Shown: positions 35,325 through 46,222, counted from the first letter of the stretch. The stretch: DNA of 64,000 nucleotides from Echinarachnius parma (GCA_037951105.1 JBAMJV010010722.1:62001-126000), one strand, 5' to 3'. Program-made: numbers and translations. Notes: a model not told the origin generated them from the letters alone.

Positions 35325-35518
35325 TGTCTCTATTCTTTTTGTTTTGCCTCTGGCGAGTTACACTCTAGAGGTATTACAACTTCTACTTGCTACTCATACT
35401 CTTCGGAGCACACACACCCATTGTCTCTTTTCTTTTTGTTTTGCCTCTGGCGAGTTACACTCTAGAGGTATTATTACAACTTCTACTTGCTACTCATACT
35501 CTTCGGAGCACACACTAC
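35325..35518 (+). repeat. Tandem duplication, unit about 97-100 bp
   Basis: Two nearly identical units share TTCTTTTTGTTTTGCCTCTG, GCGAGTTACACTCTAGAGGT and CTTGCTACTCATACTCTTCG. The second has three extra bases in GTATTATTAC. Near-identity implies a recent event. The frames at 35284-35547 and 35387-35584 just repeat this unit. Confidence 0.9.
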
Positions 35519-35731
35519 CCAACCCTACCCAACCAAGGGAAACGTAAAACCATTTTATTTCTACCTGGCTACTTTTCAAGCTGATCTGATAACTGTCTTT
35601 CATTTAATTCTTGTATAAGTTCTGAGGGCTCTTTTGTTTTGTTATTTTTTAATGGGTATGAAGGAGGGGGCTCCTTCTCCCCCTTTGTTTGTTTGGGTGT
35701 GGACTTACTTACTCCAAATCTATGTATGTTC

Positions 35732-37041
35732 TAAGGCTGAGTCATGTCGGTAATTGTCGGAACCGGATAAACTTTTACCGGTCGGGAACCGGTATCCCGA
35801 TAAATTTTTACCGTCGAAACTCGGACCGGTAAAATCACGCAATCGTGCACGCATCAGCAAAAATGCACTGTTTGGGGCTTATATTGCTCTTTTTATATGC
35901 AAATAACATTATAAATACTGAGGCTTTTATGGATTTACATATCAATCTTTACGGGAAAATAGTTACAGACTATCCAGAATTAACTCAGTTTCGCATGAAA
36001 AGTATTTTTTTCGAAGTAAATTGGACCTATAAATCGATCGTTTGTTCACCATTGCCCATCGCAACGCGGTTAACAGAAACTTAGTCCGCTAGTCGGGGGG
36101 AAACGATCGCTTGTGACTGTGAGCCACTGCCCTCAAAAAGTGGCTATAAATTAGCCTTTTCGCAATCAACACCATTTTGGTAGTCTACTTACATGATTAC
36201 ATGGCATTTGAAAGCTGAACAGAATACAAAATCACCCCCAAAACAATGAAAAAACTGTGCTGAATTATCGATAAATTTCCAAGGAACATTCGTGATCGTG
36301 AGGATCGAAGGTTGATGAATTGAGCTACAGCATGCAGCACGTTTTCGGGCCGCTGTTTCATGCATATCGCTCGTATACTTTGCGTGCAAGTTACGGGTCT
36401 TTTTTTCTTACGCGAGATTCATCCGCCGGCCGGTGGAACTATGTTAATTCATCCCAGCCCAGGCCATACGTTTGCACACAAAGTATACGAGCGAATAGGA
36501 GCGATGTAGTCGTTTTTTATCGATATTTTGCGTAATTGTTTTCATTGTTTTGGGGCTCATTTTTGTTTCTGTTCAGCTATCAAACGCCATGAAATCATGT
36601 AAGTAGAATATCAAAACATTTTAAAATGGTGCAAATGACCAAAAAACGTATTTTGAGCTACTTTTTGAATGCACTGGCTTATCAGCTGGATCATACAAAG
36701 ATCCATCAGACAACTCCCCTGGAGTATCGGACTAACATTGTGTGCACATCCGCCGACAATATCGTTCAAATGACTAGCAATTTTGCGCTTCCTGTTCAAT
36801 TTCTGACTGTCAAACGAAGTAAAGAACCAAGAATTTCTCGAAAATAACCACTCTTTAGTAAATGATATCAATTGCCCCGTTTTTATTTGAATTCCGCTAC
36901 ATTATTGTGATAATCTTAATTTCTTTTTTAACATTGTATTTTTAATTTTTTTTTTCGGGGCACCGTTTCCGATATAACGAAACCGGGTCCCGATTGAAAC
37001 GGTCGGTAACCGGTGTGATCGACCGAACCGACTCAGCCTTA
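35732..37041. mobile_element. 1.3-kb hAT-like element with 8-bp target duplication
   Basis: The left end TAAGGCTGAGTCATGTCGGT is matched by the inverted right end ending GACTCAGCCTTA. The flanks GTATGTTC (35724-35731) and GTATGTTC (37042-37049) are identical, and TAAGG fits hAT ends. Subterminal ACCGGT-rich repeats lie at both ends. The interior is a nested palindrome: 36170-36280 pairs with 36525-36640, and CGCTCGTATACTTTG (36368) pairs with CAAAGTATACGAGCG (36479). Frames at 35845, 36320, 36611 and 36626 show no transposase motif, so it is non-autonomous. Confidence 0.85.
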
Positions 37042-37267
37042 GTATGTTCAGTCAACTGCTTCCCCCCATTGTTTCATCAAGTGATACAGACTTGGTGTCG
37101 GGTTTCCAACTCCTCTAATCCTTGTCCTTGCTATTAATACTCATGAAGAGTGAAGAAGTAGTCATGAATTGTTTCTTAATCCTGTTGTTTGTAAACTATG
37201 TCCCATCCGTTCCTTCTCCAGCACCCTTTAGCACTCCACCCCCTTTCCTATATCAAGTGAGCAAGAC

Positions 37268-37840
37268 ATGTTACTGGATGAGAGTGAGAAGGGCATTAAG
37301 CCCATTTTAGGCTAAGTAAGTTAGTTACTATCTTGCAGGTTGGAGCCTTCTCTATGTGATGTCAAATTTTCATATAATAATTGTTAAACTTTTTGTAATA
37401 TATTTATCGATAATAAAAAAAGAAAAAACTCCTGACGACGGACAGTCAACCTGTTCGAAACGCGTTGAGCCCCTCCTACCACCAACCCTCTCCTTACAAT
37501 AACTATACCGGCGCTGTAGTTCTTATCAGAACTACAAGCTCAAGAAAGAATACCAACAGTCCTTTCCAGGTCTACCAACAGTCCTTTGTAGGACTACCAC
37601 AGTCCTTTTTAGGACTATCCTAGATAGAATACCAACTGTCCTTCTCAGGACTCACCAATCCTCTCCTTATACATGGTGCAACCGCAAACCACACGTATTA
37701 TTACAAGAGAGCTATATCAATTGGGTGTCTACAAGGCTCCCCAACATTGAACATGATGATCTCAGAAGCACAAAATGTGACTTAGGGCCCTTGTGTCGCT
37801 CAACCCACAAAGTGATCAAGTGTTGCGTTACCTACGAGCA
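37268..37840 (+). repeat. Composite dispersed repeat, fullest copy
   Basis: In order it holds GAGAGTGAGAAGGGCATTAAG (shared with 21557 and 51063), an AT spacer, and GGACAGTCAACCTG with GAGCCCCTCCTACCACCA (shared with 1621). A four-fold AGTCCTTT...AGGACT palindrome array follows (37557-37650), then ACATGGTGCAA and a block shared with 21714-21800. The order suggests fragments of one parent element. A 3' portion of a retrotransposon without LTRs is possible, but no reverse transcriptase is seen. Confidence 0.6.
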
Positions 37841-38492
37841 TGCATCATCCCTCCCAGCAACACCTTCCAGCCTTCCTGAATTCATGTTTCACTTCACTTA
37901 CAAGAAATCCTTATAAATAACTCCTCCTTCTCATCACTTCAGAACCCAAACCCGACCCTCACCATCCCACTTTTAATTTCCCTTCTTTTACTTTGAGCAG
38001 TCAACAGATATTAAATGTCTCCCCCGCTCCAGTTCGCCACTTTTTGAAATCAAGTTTCAAGTTTAGTTTTTAAGTTTCAAGTTTCCAAGTTCACTGGTAT
38101 GATTGGTATAGTTTGATATGGGGAAGGTGGCACAGGGGCAAATGCCCCCCATCTGCCCAATTCAATTTCACAAAACAATAATCAAAAGGATGACATTAAT
38201 AAAATTAGTGTTTGCCCCCCTTTCAATAATTGGCGTTCCTCCCAAAATCAGCATACCCATGCTACTCTACTGACTAACTAGTATGGATTTGTTTGTGAGA
38301 GGGGGCGGGTTCCTGCAGACATCACAGTTTGGGTGCCAGAAGGGTGTACTGCTATGCCTTGGAAAATCAATATACGAATTAGTGTCCTTCTGCTATTCAA
38401 CCATAGGTTAACCCTTTAGATACTAGCGACAGTGTAGCTATGCACGTAGTATGCTGAGCAAATCTACATCATTGGCATTGCCATTGAAAGTG

Positions 38493-38585
38493 TTACCCCA
38501 TTCAGGACTGATACTGAATATACTCAGGCTGCGGTCTATGCAGAATGCATGTTATACCAGAATCTTCTAGTCTTGACTGGGTTAA
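38493..38585. mobile_element. Short TTAACCC-class palindrome
   Basis: It starts TTACCCCATTCAGGACTGAT and ends TAGTCTTGACTGGGTTAA. It shares GCATGTTATACCA and TCAGGCTG.GGTCTATG with 58542-58668, defining a sub-family. Confidence 0.55.
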
Positions 38586-38989
38586 GCAGGGAGTGGGTGG
38601 AAGACGCATTAGTACTAATCTATCACGCCACACGTCTTCTCTTCACGTTTTATGGATTTTTCTCTTTGATGGATCGAGTGCTTCACTCGCATTTTTGCAT
38701 TTTGCCCCCAAGACATCTTCATTTGGCTGTCTGAAATAAATAAAGATGTTTACTTTTTCGTCTGGGGCATATCTGCTTTCTTTTTTTTAAGGTGATGTAT
38801 TCTCTTTTTGTTCTTATAATCAGTGATGTACTTTTATGTCTTAAAGTTTTGACAAAAGTCATCTCACGTTTCATTCAGAATGTAAATTTAGGTTTGATAT
38901 TAAGACTTCTCTGTTACTGTTAGACAATGACTGATTAAAAACCAAGGCTCTCACGCAAGATGTGTGGGTTAGACAAAGTCTACGGTTAA

Positions 38990-39208
38990 TAGCCCGGTCA
39001 CATATCAACGGATTGCGTAAACGGACATCAAAACGGAGAGCTAAATTTTCCATCCGTTCGTATGCGTTTCTTGTCCGGTGATGTACGTTGTTCTATGTTT
39101 TGTACATAAAGCAATGGAGACGACTTTCATCACCGGATAATTTCATTTCGCAAATTTTCTATTCGTTGGGCATACGTTTCCGCTATCCGTTGATATCTGA
39201 CCGGGCCA
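38990..39208. mobile_element. PIF/Harbinger-like MITE, GCCCGGTCACAT family, TAA duplication
   Basis: It starts TAGCCCGGTCACATATCAAC and ends with inverted TTGATATCTGACCGGGCCA. TAA stands directly at both sides (38987-38989 and 39209-39211). A TTA/TAA 3-bp target is characteristic of PIF/Harbinger. The interior has GTATGCGTTTCTTGTCCGGT and GCAATGGAGACGACTTTC. It closely matches 45212-45450. Confidence 0.85.
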
Positions 39209-39211
39209 TAA

Positions 39212-40767
39212 CCTGTTGAAGACCAAACATGTTTCATTTTGATTGTTAGCTTGTTATCTCCAGCACCAGTACCAAAGGGTTAAGGACTTTAAAGATGAAA
39301 CTGAAGACAAAGAAATTTGAAACCTAGACATGTTGAATAGAGGTACAAGGAAACTCGCCCAAGTCAAATTTGCTACAGGTACATGAGGAAATTTTTGTAG
39401 CTTTTTATGGATTTTTTATGGATCGAGTGCTCCTTTTGCATATTTGCATTTGCCCCCGAGACATTTGCAGTGGGTGTCTGTGAAAATTTACTTTTTATTT
39501 AAGAATAAATTATGCTTTGGTTGCTTGGTGTCTGTTCTATGCTTTTATATGAAACATTTTTCTTCTCTTTTTAGAAAATAAAGATATAAATGTTGGCTGC
39601 AAGATAATGAATGGCTGATAAAAAATGAATTCTACATTTATTTTGTGTTCATAACAAATGTGCGATCATGTATCTAGTTAAGAATTCAGAAGATTCAAAG
39701 ACAACGGATACTGGAAAGGTAATTATTGTGTATGAGTTGGAACAGAGATTCAGAGAAATCTGTTGTGTAGTACAATTTATGACACTGTCTTTTCTTTCTT
39801 ACAGTTGTATGGATCTTATTAAATGGAAATAATGCTTCTAGAGTCATGTTCTACTTTCTGCAGTGAATCTAGGGTTAGCATGTTCTACATTTTGACATGA
39901 GGCATTATCTCCATCAGAAAATATATATTTCTGTCTGACACTAAGACCTTCTACAGAGTGCCAGATTTAAAAAAAAAATCATACATTTTTGTCTAGTTGA
40001 TAAGACAAAAAATTACTTTAGACAGACAGTGAGTAAAAGCAAAAAAAAAAGATATTGTATTAGTTTAAGAATGTTCAAATAAATATGACCTTGTTGTCAA
40101 ATGTACAGCTTTAAAAAGGATAAAAGAAATCATTTTGTAGTGCTCAGTGTTCGTACTAGCTACCTCAGGTGATATCTATGGAGATATTCACCTTCTACTT
40201 TATAGCACAACACAACATGAACAATTTGCAATTTGTTTCAATCGGAGATGATTTAGTTTAGTTATAAATATTAATAAAACACAATATCCATTCACCTCAG
40301 CCCAAGATGGGTTTAGTGAAGTATGTTCATGAATGTAGTATACTCCCTCTTTTTTTATCCATTGTAATTGTATTTATTTGTATTCTTTTGTTTTTTTTAT
40401 TCTGTGATTATTGATCACATTTTCTTACAATGATAATCTAGTGATTTTTTTCTTACAAAGAGAGAAAAAGCAACGCAACCGCCCACACAATATGCGTCAA
40501 CTATTCCTAATTATGAGATAAGACGCCAACATGTTGTCAACATCATTAGCAGCATCTCTACATGATTCTTTAGTGTCTATGATTCTTGATAGATATTCAC
40601 TGTTTCTCACTCAGGGCCCCATGTTGGCTCGGAATAACTCTGACGCAAGTGAAATAACTCAGATTATTTAATTGTAATTGTTTTGACCTTCATGCGTAGG
40701 ACTTGATACTACTTTTTAAAAACTAATACATCATTCATTTGATTCATTTAATGTTTTTGTTATAATC
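39212..40767. other. No feature seen
   Basis: AT-rich spacer. A GGATCGAGTGCTYC block with CATTTTGCCCCCAAGACAT (38673-38715) recurs diverged at 39420-39460, an old duplication. No gene is supported. Confidence 0.4.
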
Positions 40768-40855
40768 TTAACCCATTCAATGTCTGATTTTGGTATAACA
40801 TATTCTCCATAGACACCAGCCCAGGTATTGTCTGGACCAGTCGCAAACGGGTTAA
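40768..40855. mobile_element. Short TTAACCC-class palindrome
   Basis: It starts TTAACCCATTCAATGTCTGA and ends CAGTCGCAAACGGGTTAA. TTAA is at both edges; 88 bp. Confidence 0.55.
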
Positions 40856-41404
40856 CAAACAGAAATAGAACTATAAATTATTTTCAACCAACATTTTAAT
40901 GAGGTATTTTTAAGATCATTTCTGTGACATTTACTTGAAAAATGGATGCATAAAAGAAAAAGTGTTATAAAATGTGCATTCTAAGGTCAGAAAATTATCC
41001 TTTGTAATATAACTGATAACACGAATTGAAATGAAGTAGAATATTAGACTAATAGTAAAAACAACACGACAAAGCAAACAGAAATGAAAATCAAATTGAC
41101 TTATAAACATTACTATTGTTATTAGTGTAAACTTTAGGGCAGAGTAAAAAGTAACGACAAAGACAAACATAGGCTTTTATTTTCAAATATTGCAATAATG
41201 AAAACTAATTTCACTAGGGGCCTTCTGTTTATTGAACGAAAACATGATAAAAAAGCAAATAAATGTACTTGTTTTTAACATGTCGGTTAGGGTATATAGT
41301 GACAATGGTTAACCTTTTCATCATTGTGTAACATGTACATAATTCACAACTGTATTCATATATGCATAGCTCACTTGCCTTATCATGTAGCACCAAAACG
41401 GTTA

Positions 41405-42150
41405 AGACGATCTCGGAGAGACTCGTACTTGTAAGCTCTTTGCTATGTAGTGCTCTTTAAACTTAACACATTGCTTATGGGAACATTGTGCTAATATACT
41501 TTGTATACTAAATGCATTCTCTCTAACACTCTATGGAGAATTACAATATTTCAGATGGAAGGGGTTAAGGGTAAAGTCGAACTCAGAGAGACCCAAACAA
41601 GCTATTTGCTCATCCAAGCTCTTTCCTATCTACTGCTCTTGAAACTTAACTCATTGATTGTGGGAACCTTTTACTAGAATACTCTGTATGCTATTAAACA
41701 CATCCTCTCTAAACACTCTATGGAGAGTTGCAATATTTAGAATGGAAGTGGTTAAGGATTTAGTTGAAATAATAGAGACCCATCCAAGCTCCTTGATCTT
41801 GAAACTTAACCCATTGATTGTGGGAACCTTGTGCCAGTATAATCTGACAAAAGGAAGCAACTGACAATTGGTAGTTTTCTTGTAAATGAGGATTTTTATG
41901 ATGATATTTGTGCAGTTACTTCCTATTGACCTATTCATTTCTCATGAATGGATTGTCCGGTGACTTTAATTTGTTCACCATTGTGTAGAGATTATCTCAA
42001 TTACCCCAAAACAAGTAAAAAAGACTATCCATAAAATTGTCAGTTGCTTCCTTTTGTCAGATTAGGGCAGTATAGTATGTATGATATGTACATTCACTCT
42101 TATTACACTCCCTATGGAGAGTATTACAGTATATAGAACTGAAGGGGTTA
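41405..42150 (+). repeat. Tandem array carrying TTAACCC-class units
   Basis: Three units carry CTTAACNCATTG..TGTGGGAAC, ACACTCTATGGAGAGTTG and a GAAG.GGTTAAG close. The CTTAAC starts lie at 41462, 41645 and 41805. Linkers repeat too (GAGAGACC, CCAAGCTC, CTTGAAA). The third unit is split by the element at 41840-42064 and resumes at 42065-42150. Frames at 41651-41938 are internal. Confidence 0.8.
41840..42064. mobile_element. TAATCTGACAAAAGGAAGC-ended MITE, copy 2, nested
   Basis: It has the same ends and interior as 26813-27016, with an extra segment (GAATGGATTGTCCGGTGAC) near the middle. It interrupts the third unit of the tandem array. CAGTA stands before the left end and again a few bases after the right end, a possible imperfect target duplication. 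Confidence 0.85.
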
Positions 42151-42329
42151 TTAAACAGACTGAACAAGTCGCATACTGGAGACAGGGCCGTATCAAGCAA
42201 ATTATGGACTACGTGCTCACGGGATAATGAATAAATATCAAACGAAGGTTCTGATCTGCTCGTGCGACTTGTTTCTCACCAAACAAAGGCAGAGGTACAT
42301 GTACACACAGTGCCTCGGTGTTTGCGTCA

Positions 42330-43100
42330 CCTCTATGAATCTAACTGATTAAGGTTGGGGCCTTAGAGAAGGACACGGTGAGAGCGAGAGCAGTTGTAAC
42401 ATTGTCATATTTGATTCCTATCCTGATTCGAGGGGATGCCTTTTAGAAGGGTAATATGTTTCAAGATTTCAAAATTGTACTTTGCTTTTAATCTTATATG
42501 TAACTGACTAAGGTTGGGGCCTTAGAGAAGGGCACGTTGAAAGTAAAAGCAGAACTTTAACATTGTCATATTTGATTCTTATCCTCCTGATTCAAGAGGG
42601 TGCCTTTTAGAAGGGTAATATGTTTCAAGATTTCAAAATTGTACTATGCTTTTAATCTTATATGTAACTGATTAGGGTTGGGTCCTTAAAGAAGGACATT
42701 TTGAAAGTAAGAGCAGTTTTAACATTGTCATATTTGATTCTTTACTGATTGAGAGAGTAGCCTTTTAGGAGGGGAAGGTCAACAGTATAAGTTTTAATAT
42801 TTCACTATGATTCTAATCTTACATTTAACTGATTAGGTTTGGGGGCTGTCAGAAGGACGTGGTTAAAGCAAGTGCAGTTTTAACACTTTCATATTTGATT
42901 CTTTTACTGATTTGGGAGGGATCCTTTTAATTTTATGAGGGTTAGGATGAAGAAAGTGCAGTTTCAACATTTAGTAATATTATTTGTTTATTCTCTGACT
43001 GATTCAAGGGGATGCTTGTAGAAGGGTATTCTATTTCAAGATATATATATGTTTCAAAATTGATTTTGATATGATTCTAATCATGAGTCTAAGTGATTGT
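42330..43100 (+). repeat. Tandem array, unit about 160 bp, four to five copies
   Basis: AACTGATTAAGGTTGGGGCC or a variant recurs at 42343, 42502, 42666 and 42827, with a degenerate fifth near 43089. Blocks TTAACATTGTCATATTTGAT, CTTTTAGAAGGGTAATATG and ATGATTCTAATCTTA lie in constant order. The first two units are the most alike. Confidence 0.85.
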
Positions 43101-43209
43101 TTGGAGACTTGAAAGATACAGCAGTCTGGGTAATTCTAATTTGATTTTGATGTATTACTAATGTTATTGTGTTTATAAAGAAAGGTATAAAATTATATGA
43201 GTTTTAGCA

Positions 43210-43589
43210 TTAAAGGGTACCACCACCCAAAAATAATATTCTTATTAAAGAAAGGTAACATCTTTAGTATTCCATTCCATCAACAAGTTCACAAAAATAT
43301 GTTTCCAGAAAGAAAAAAAAATTGGAAACGCATCACCATTCTAAAGCATGCGTTCATGCGGTCTGAATTACGCAGACTGCTATGTGTGCGGTGAATTGCA
43401 ACGTGTGCAGAGCGAACGAATCGCCCGGGAATCTATTGTTTACAAACATGCGCCTGAATAGCATTGGCGCACTCACAATGTTTATGAATTACACAACCCT
43501 TTGCAAAATGTTGGGTATCTATTTGATATCACAAAACGGTACCAAAACATATAATAATGTGTTGTTCTTTGTCTGGTGGTCCCCTTTAA
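43210..43589. mobile_element. TTAAAGGGTACCACCA-ended MITE (T2/Kolobok-like)
   Basis: The left end TTAAAGGGTACCACCACCCA is matched by the inverted right end TCTGGTGGTCCCCTTTAA. TTAA is at both edges. The interior is CpG-richer (CGAACGAATCGCCCGG) than the flanks. Frames 43197-43394 and 43382-43657 fall inside and show no domain. Confidence 0.75.
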
Positions 43590-43811
43590 CATATCATTGT
43601 ATAGATCTTATTTTGGTGGAGACTTTAAAGCGTACCAGCGTTAACATTTCATGGTGATTCTAATGGCTGATATGACATGTCTAAATAAAGATCCAAGAGG
43701 CAAGATTTCTGGAGGTGATATGAATTCATAATCAGGTTCATTTAAATTCTAACTGCTTTCTTGGGGTCAATATAACTTGTCTAACAGGTATGTATAGACA
43801 GGTGGTCACTT

Positions 43812-44160
43812 TGTTTGACCTTTTAATGACATAAAAATAGGTGGAAAATATTTAGTAATTACAATTTAAGACAAATATGAAGTGACTGTACCGCAAAGTT
43901 GCCAATTTGAATGCAGAAATCTGATATGAAAATATCACAATGTGTTGCCAATTTAAGGATTTTCCTAAATTATAGCGATCTATGCAATAATAAAAATCAT
44001 TAAAAAATAACTAAAACAGGTAGAATAACAAAATAGGGCTCTAAAAATAGAGAAGTTTATGCTCTTTCTCCTTGTACACTTCATATAACTTTGTATCTTC
44101 ATGCTGAAGTGTAGGACCACCAACACACAAATATGTGGGACACTGTCCTTGATGGGTTAA
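43812..44160 (-). mobile_element. Inverted partial copy of the 23736-24167 element
   Basis: It matches the reverse of 23736-24095: CACTTTGTTTGACCTTTTAA, TAGGTGGAAAATATTTAGTA, AAAGTTGCCAATTTGAA, ATGTGTTGCCAATTT, and the closing TCCTTGATGGGTTAA at 44146-44160. The opposite end is missing. Confidence 0.75.
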
Positions 44161-44388
44161 AGGGATCTAGTGGCATTGTTGAAATCCACAAAACTTACCT
44201 AGAACTCTAGCGGTTCTAACATACCTCTTTGTTATGTTATTACCAGTAGAAACATGGAGCAGGTTTTATTTTTTCTGAATTTCTCTTTCGTTATGAAGAT
44301 ATTTATGATTGAAGTGTTCTCAAAGGGAGAATTCTCTAAAGGATGAATTTATAACTGAGTACAAAGTAAACAGGTGTATCCCTTTAAA
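44157..44388. mobile_element. T2/Kolobok-like MITE, family A, copy 3 (internally deleted)
   Basis: It starts TTAAAGGGATCTAGTGGCAT, sharing its TTAA with the end of the neighbouring element. It has ACTCTAGCGGTTCTAAC, and ends GTGTATCCCTTTAA. It is about 135 bp shorter than copy 1 through loss of the inner right half. Confidence 0.7.
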
Positions 44389-45211
44389 CCTATTAATCAG
44401 AGGCCACTCACTGTACAACCACATTTGAAAGGTGTTTCAATCGCCTTGCAATATGATGACCTCTTTGTTTTATTCTATAATAAAGAAAATAAAAACAAGA
44501 TGAACAAAATATGGTTACATATACATGTACTTCATCCCAATTGATAAAATGCTCGCATCCACACATTCTGTTATCATTTCAAGTTCAGTATATGTTTGTC
44601 GACCCATTTCCACACATGTGCTCTTTGAATTTCCCCCTAAAGCTTGACCTTTCTTGAGGGCCCTCACCCATGCCTTGGAAAAGTTCATAAATCAATGACA
44701 TCTATGTATGTGACCGATATCAGCTACTACAACAAATATCCATACACAGATAAACTCCAGTGAAGACTGTGCACCAAACTATCTCAGGCTGATACATACA
44801 GTATGTATTATGCCAAAATTGAATCACCATCAATGGATAGGTGTAGATGCAAAGAACTCGAACAAGAGCCCTTACTTAACTTGTAGCCTACAAGATATTG
44901 TTATTCCTATACATGTATTACATGGCCCATTCTGTTTCCCATGGGCAATTGGTTAATTCAAATTTTGCCATGAATGGAGATAATTTGTACATGTCTCCAG
45001 ATGACCGGTCAGGCAGATGGTCATTCTTAGAATATGAGCTGTGGTTAGATGAAATCCCATCGACCCGTATCTGAGATGGCTTACCAAAAATAGCAGGTTC
45101 TGATCCCTCAATAAATATTTGTAGAAAGTCCAGTTCGTGCTGGCCTGTAATTGCATGCATCTCCACCCATGCACCCACTTACCTCTCAGTCAGGTGTATT
45201 CATGTCCCTTA

Positions 45212-45450
45212 TAGCCCGGTCACATATCAACGGATTGCGTAAACGGACGTCAAACGGAGAGCTAAATTTTCCATCGGTTCGTCTCCGTTCGTATGCGTTT
45301 CTTGTCCGTTCCTTGTCCGGTGATGTACGTTGCTCTATGTTTTGTACATAAAGCAATGGAGACGACTTTCATCACCGGATAATTTAATTTCGCAAATTTT
45401 CTATTCTTTGGGCATTCGTTTCCGCTATCCGTTGATATCTGACCGGGCCA
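45212..45450. mobile_element. PIF/Harbinger-like MITE, GCCCGGTCACAT family, TTA duplication
   Basis: It starts TAGCCCGGTCACATATCAAC and ends TTGATATCTGACCGGGCCA. TTA lies at 45209-45211 and 45451-45453. It is nearly identical to 38990-39208, with about 20 extra bases near TCCGTTCCTTGTCCGG. The overlapping frame 45151-45351 is not a gene. Confidence 0.9.
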
Positions 45451-45462
45451 TTACTGACTTAC

Positions 45463-46070
45463 CTCCCCCCCCCCCCCCCCCCCCCTCCCTCCTTTCTCTT
45501 CCCCTCTCACTTCTTTCTCCTTCCTTTCTATCTCCTCCTCCCTCTCTTGCCTATCCTCTATCTTTTTCTCAATTTCACTGTATTTCTCTTCCCCTTTCTC
45601 TCACCCATCTGTCTCATTCCCCCCCCCCCCCCCCCCATTCTCTCTCTCTTTCTATCTTGATCTCTCTACCTCGCACCCCCTTCTCCCACTCTTTCTTTTT
45701 CTCTCTCATCCTTTTTCCCCTTCTCTCACCTATCTGTCTCATTCCCCCTCATTCTCTCTCTCTTTCTATCTTGATCTCTCTACCTCTCACCCCCTTCTCC
45801 CACTCTTTCTTTTTCTCTCTCATCCTTTTTCCCCTTCTCTCACCTATCTGTCTCATTCCCCCTCATTCTCTCTCTCTTTCTATCTTGATCTCTCTACCTC
45901 TCACCCCCTTCTCCCACTCTTTCTTTTTCTCTCTCATCCTTTTTCCCCTTCTCTCACCTATCTGTCTCATTCCCCCTCATTCTCTATCTCTTTCTATCTT
46001 GATCTCTCTACCTCTCACCCCCTTCTCCCACTCTTTCTTTTTCTCTCTCATCCTTTTTCTGTTTTATCTT
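45463..46070 (+). repeat. About 600-bp polypyrimidine tract
   Basis: The plus strand is almost all C and T, with two long C runs (about 45465-45485 and 45619-45637). The composition keeps one frame open (45330-46124, Ser/Leu/Pro/Phe peptide), which is an artefact. Long mirror-like pyrimidine tracts can form triplex structures; whether this one does is not known. Confidence 0.85.
45595..46060 (+). repeat. 114-bp minisatellite, four copies
   Basis: Inside the pyrimidine tract, the unit boundary CCCCTTCTCTCACC occurs at about 45592, 45717, 45831 and 45945, with exact 114-bp spacing between the last three. Units contain TATCTTGATCTCTCTACCTC and CTTTTTCTCTCTCATCC. The first differs by a longer C run. 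The 114-bp length is a multiple of three, so the frame survives duplication. Confidence 0.9.
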
Positions 46071-46164
46071 GCTCCATCTTCTCCCTTTATTCGTTATGCA
46101 ATCTTAATTCCTCGACAATCTTAATCTATTTTTGCCTATATGTGTTTAGAAATACCCTCCCCCC

Positions 46165-46222
46165 TCCCAAAAAAACAACAACAACAACAACAAAAACAAA
46201 AACAGACAAACAAACAAACAAA
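46165..46222 (+). repeat. (AAC)n / (AAAC)n simple repeat
   Basis: A-rich run of AAC, AAAAAC and CAAA units following CCCTCCCAAAAAAA. Confidence 0.85.

Noticed and set aside
35325-35518. Direct repeats as possible paired terminal repeats of a retroelement
   Set aside because: The copies are adjacent with nothing between them, so this is a simple tandem duplication.
35845-36871. Several 60-86 codon frames as a possible transposase
   Set aside because: They lie in the arms of a nested palindrome on both strands, with no DDE-type or zinc-finger motif visible.
37431-37465. Hammerhead-ribozyme-like core (CTGACGA, 6-bp stem, GAAA)
   Set aside because: An extra unpaired base lies between CTGACGA and the stem, I cannot find stems I and III or a cleavage site, and the paralogue at 1621 has CTGATGC. 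Chance resemblance is likelier.
45330-46124. 264-codon frame, the longest in the window
   Set aside because: Its first part lies in a MITE and the rest in a C/T-only tract that cannot form stops easily. The peptide just repeats the 114-bp minisatellite.
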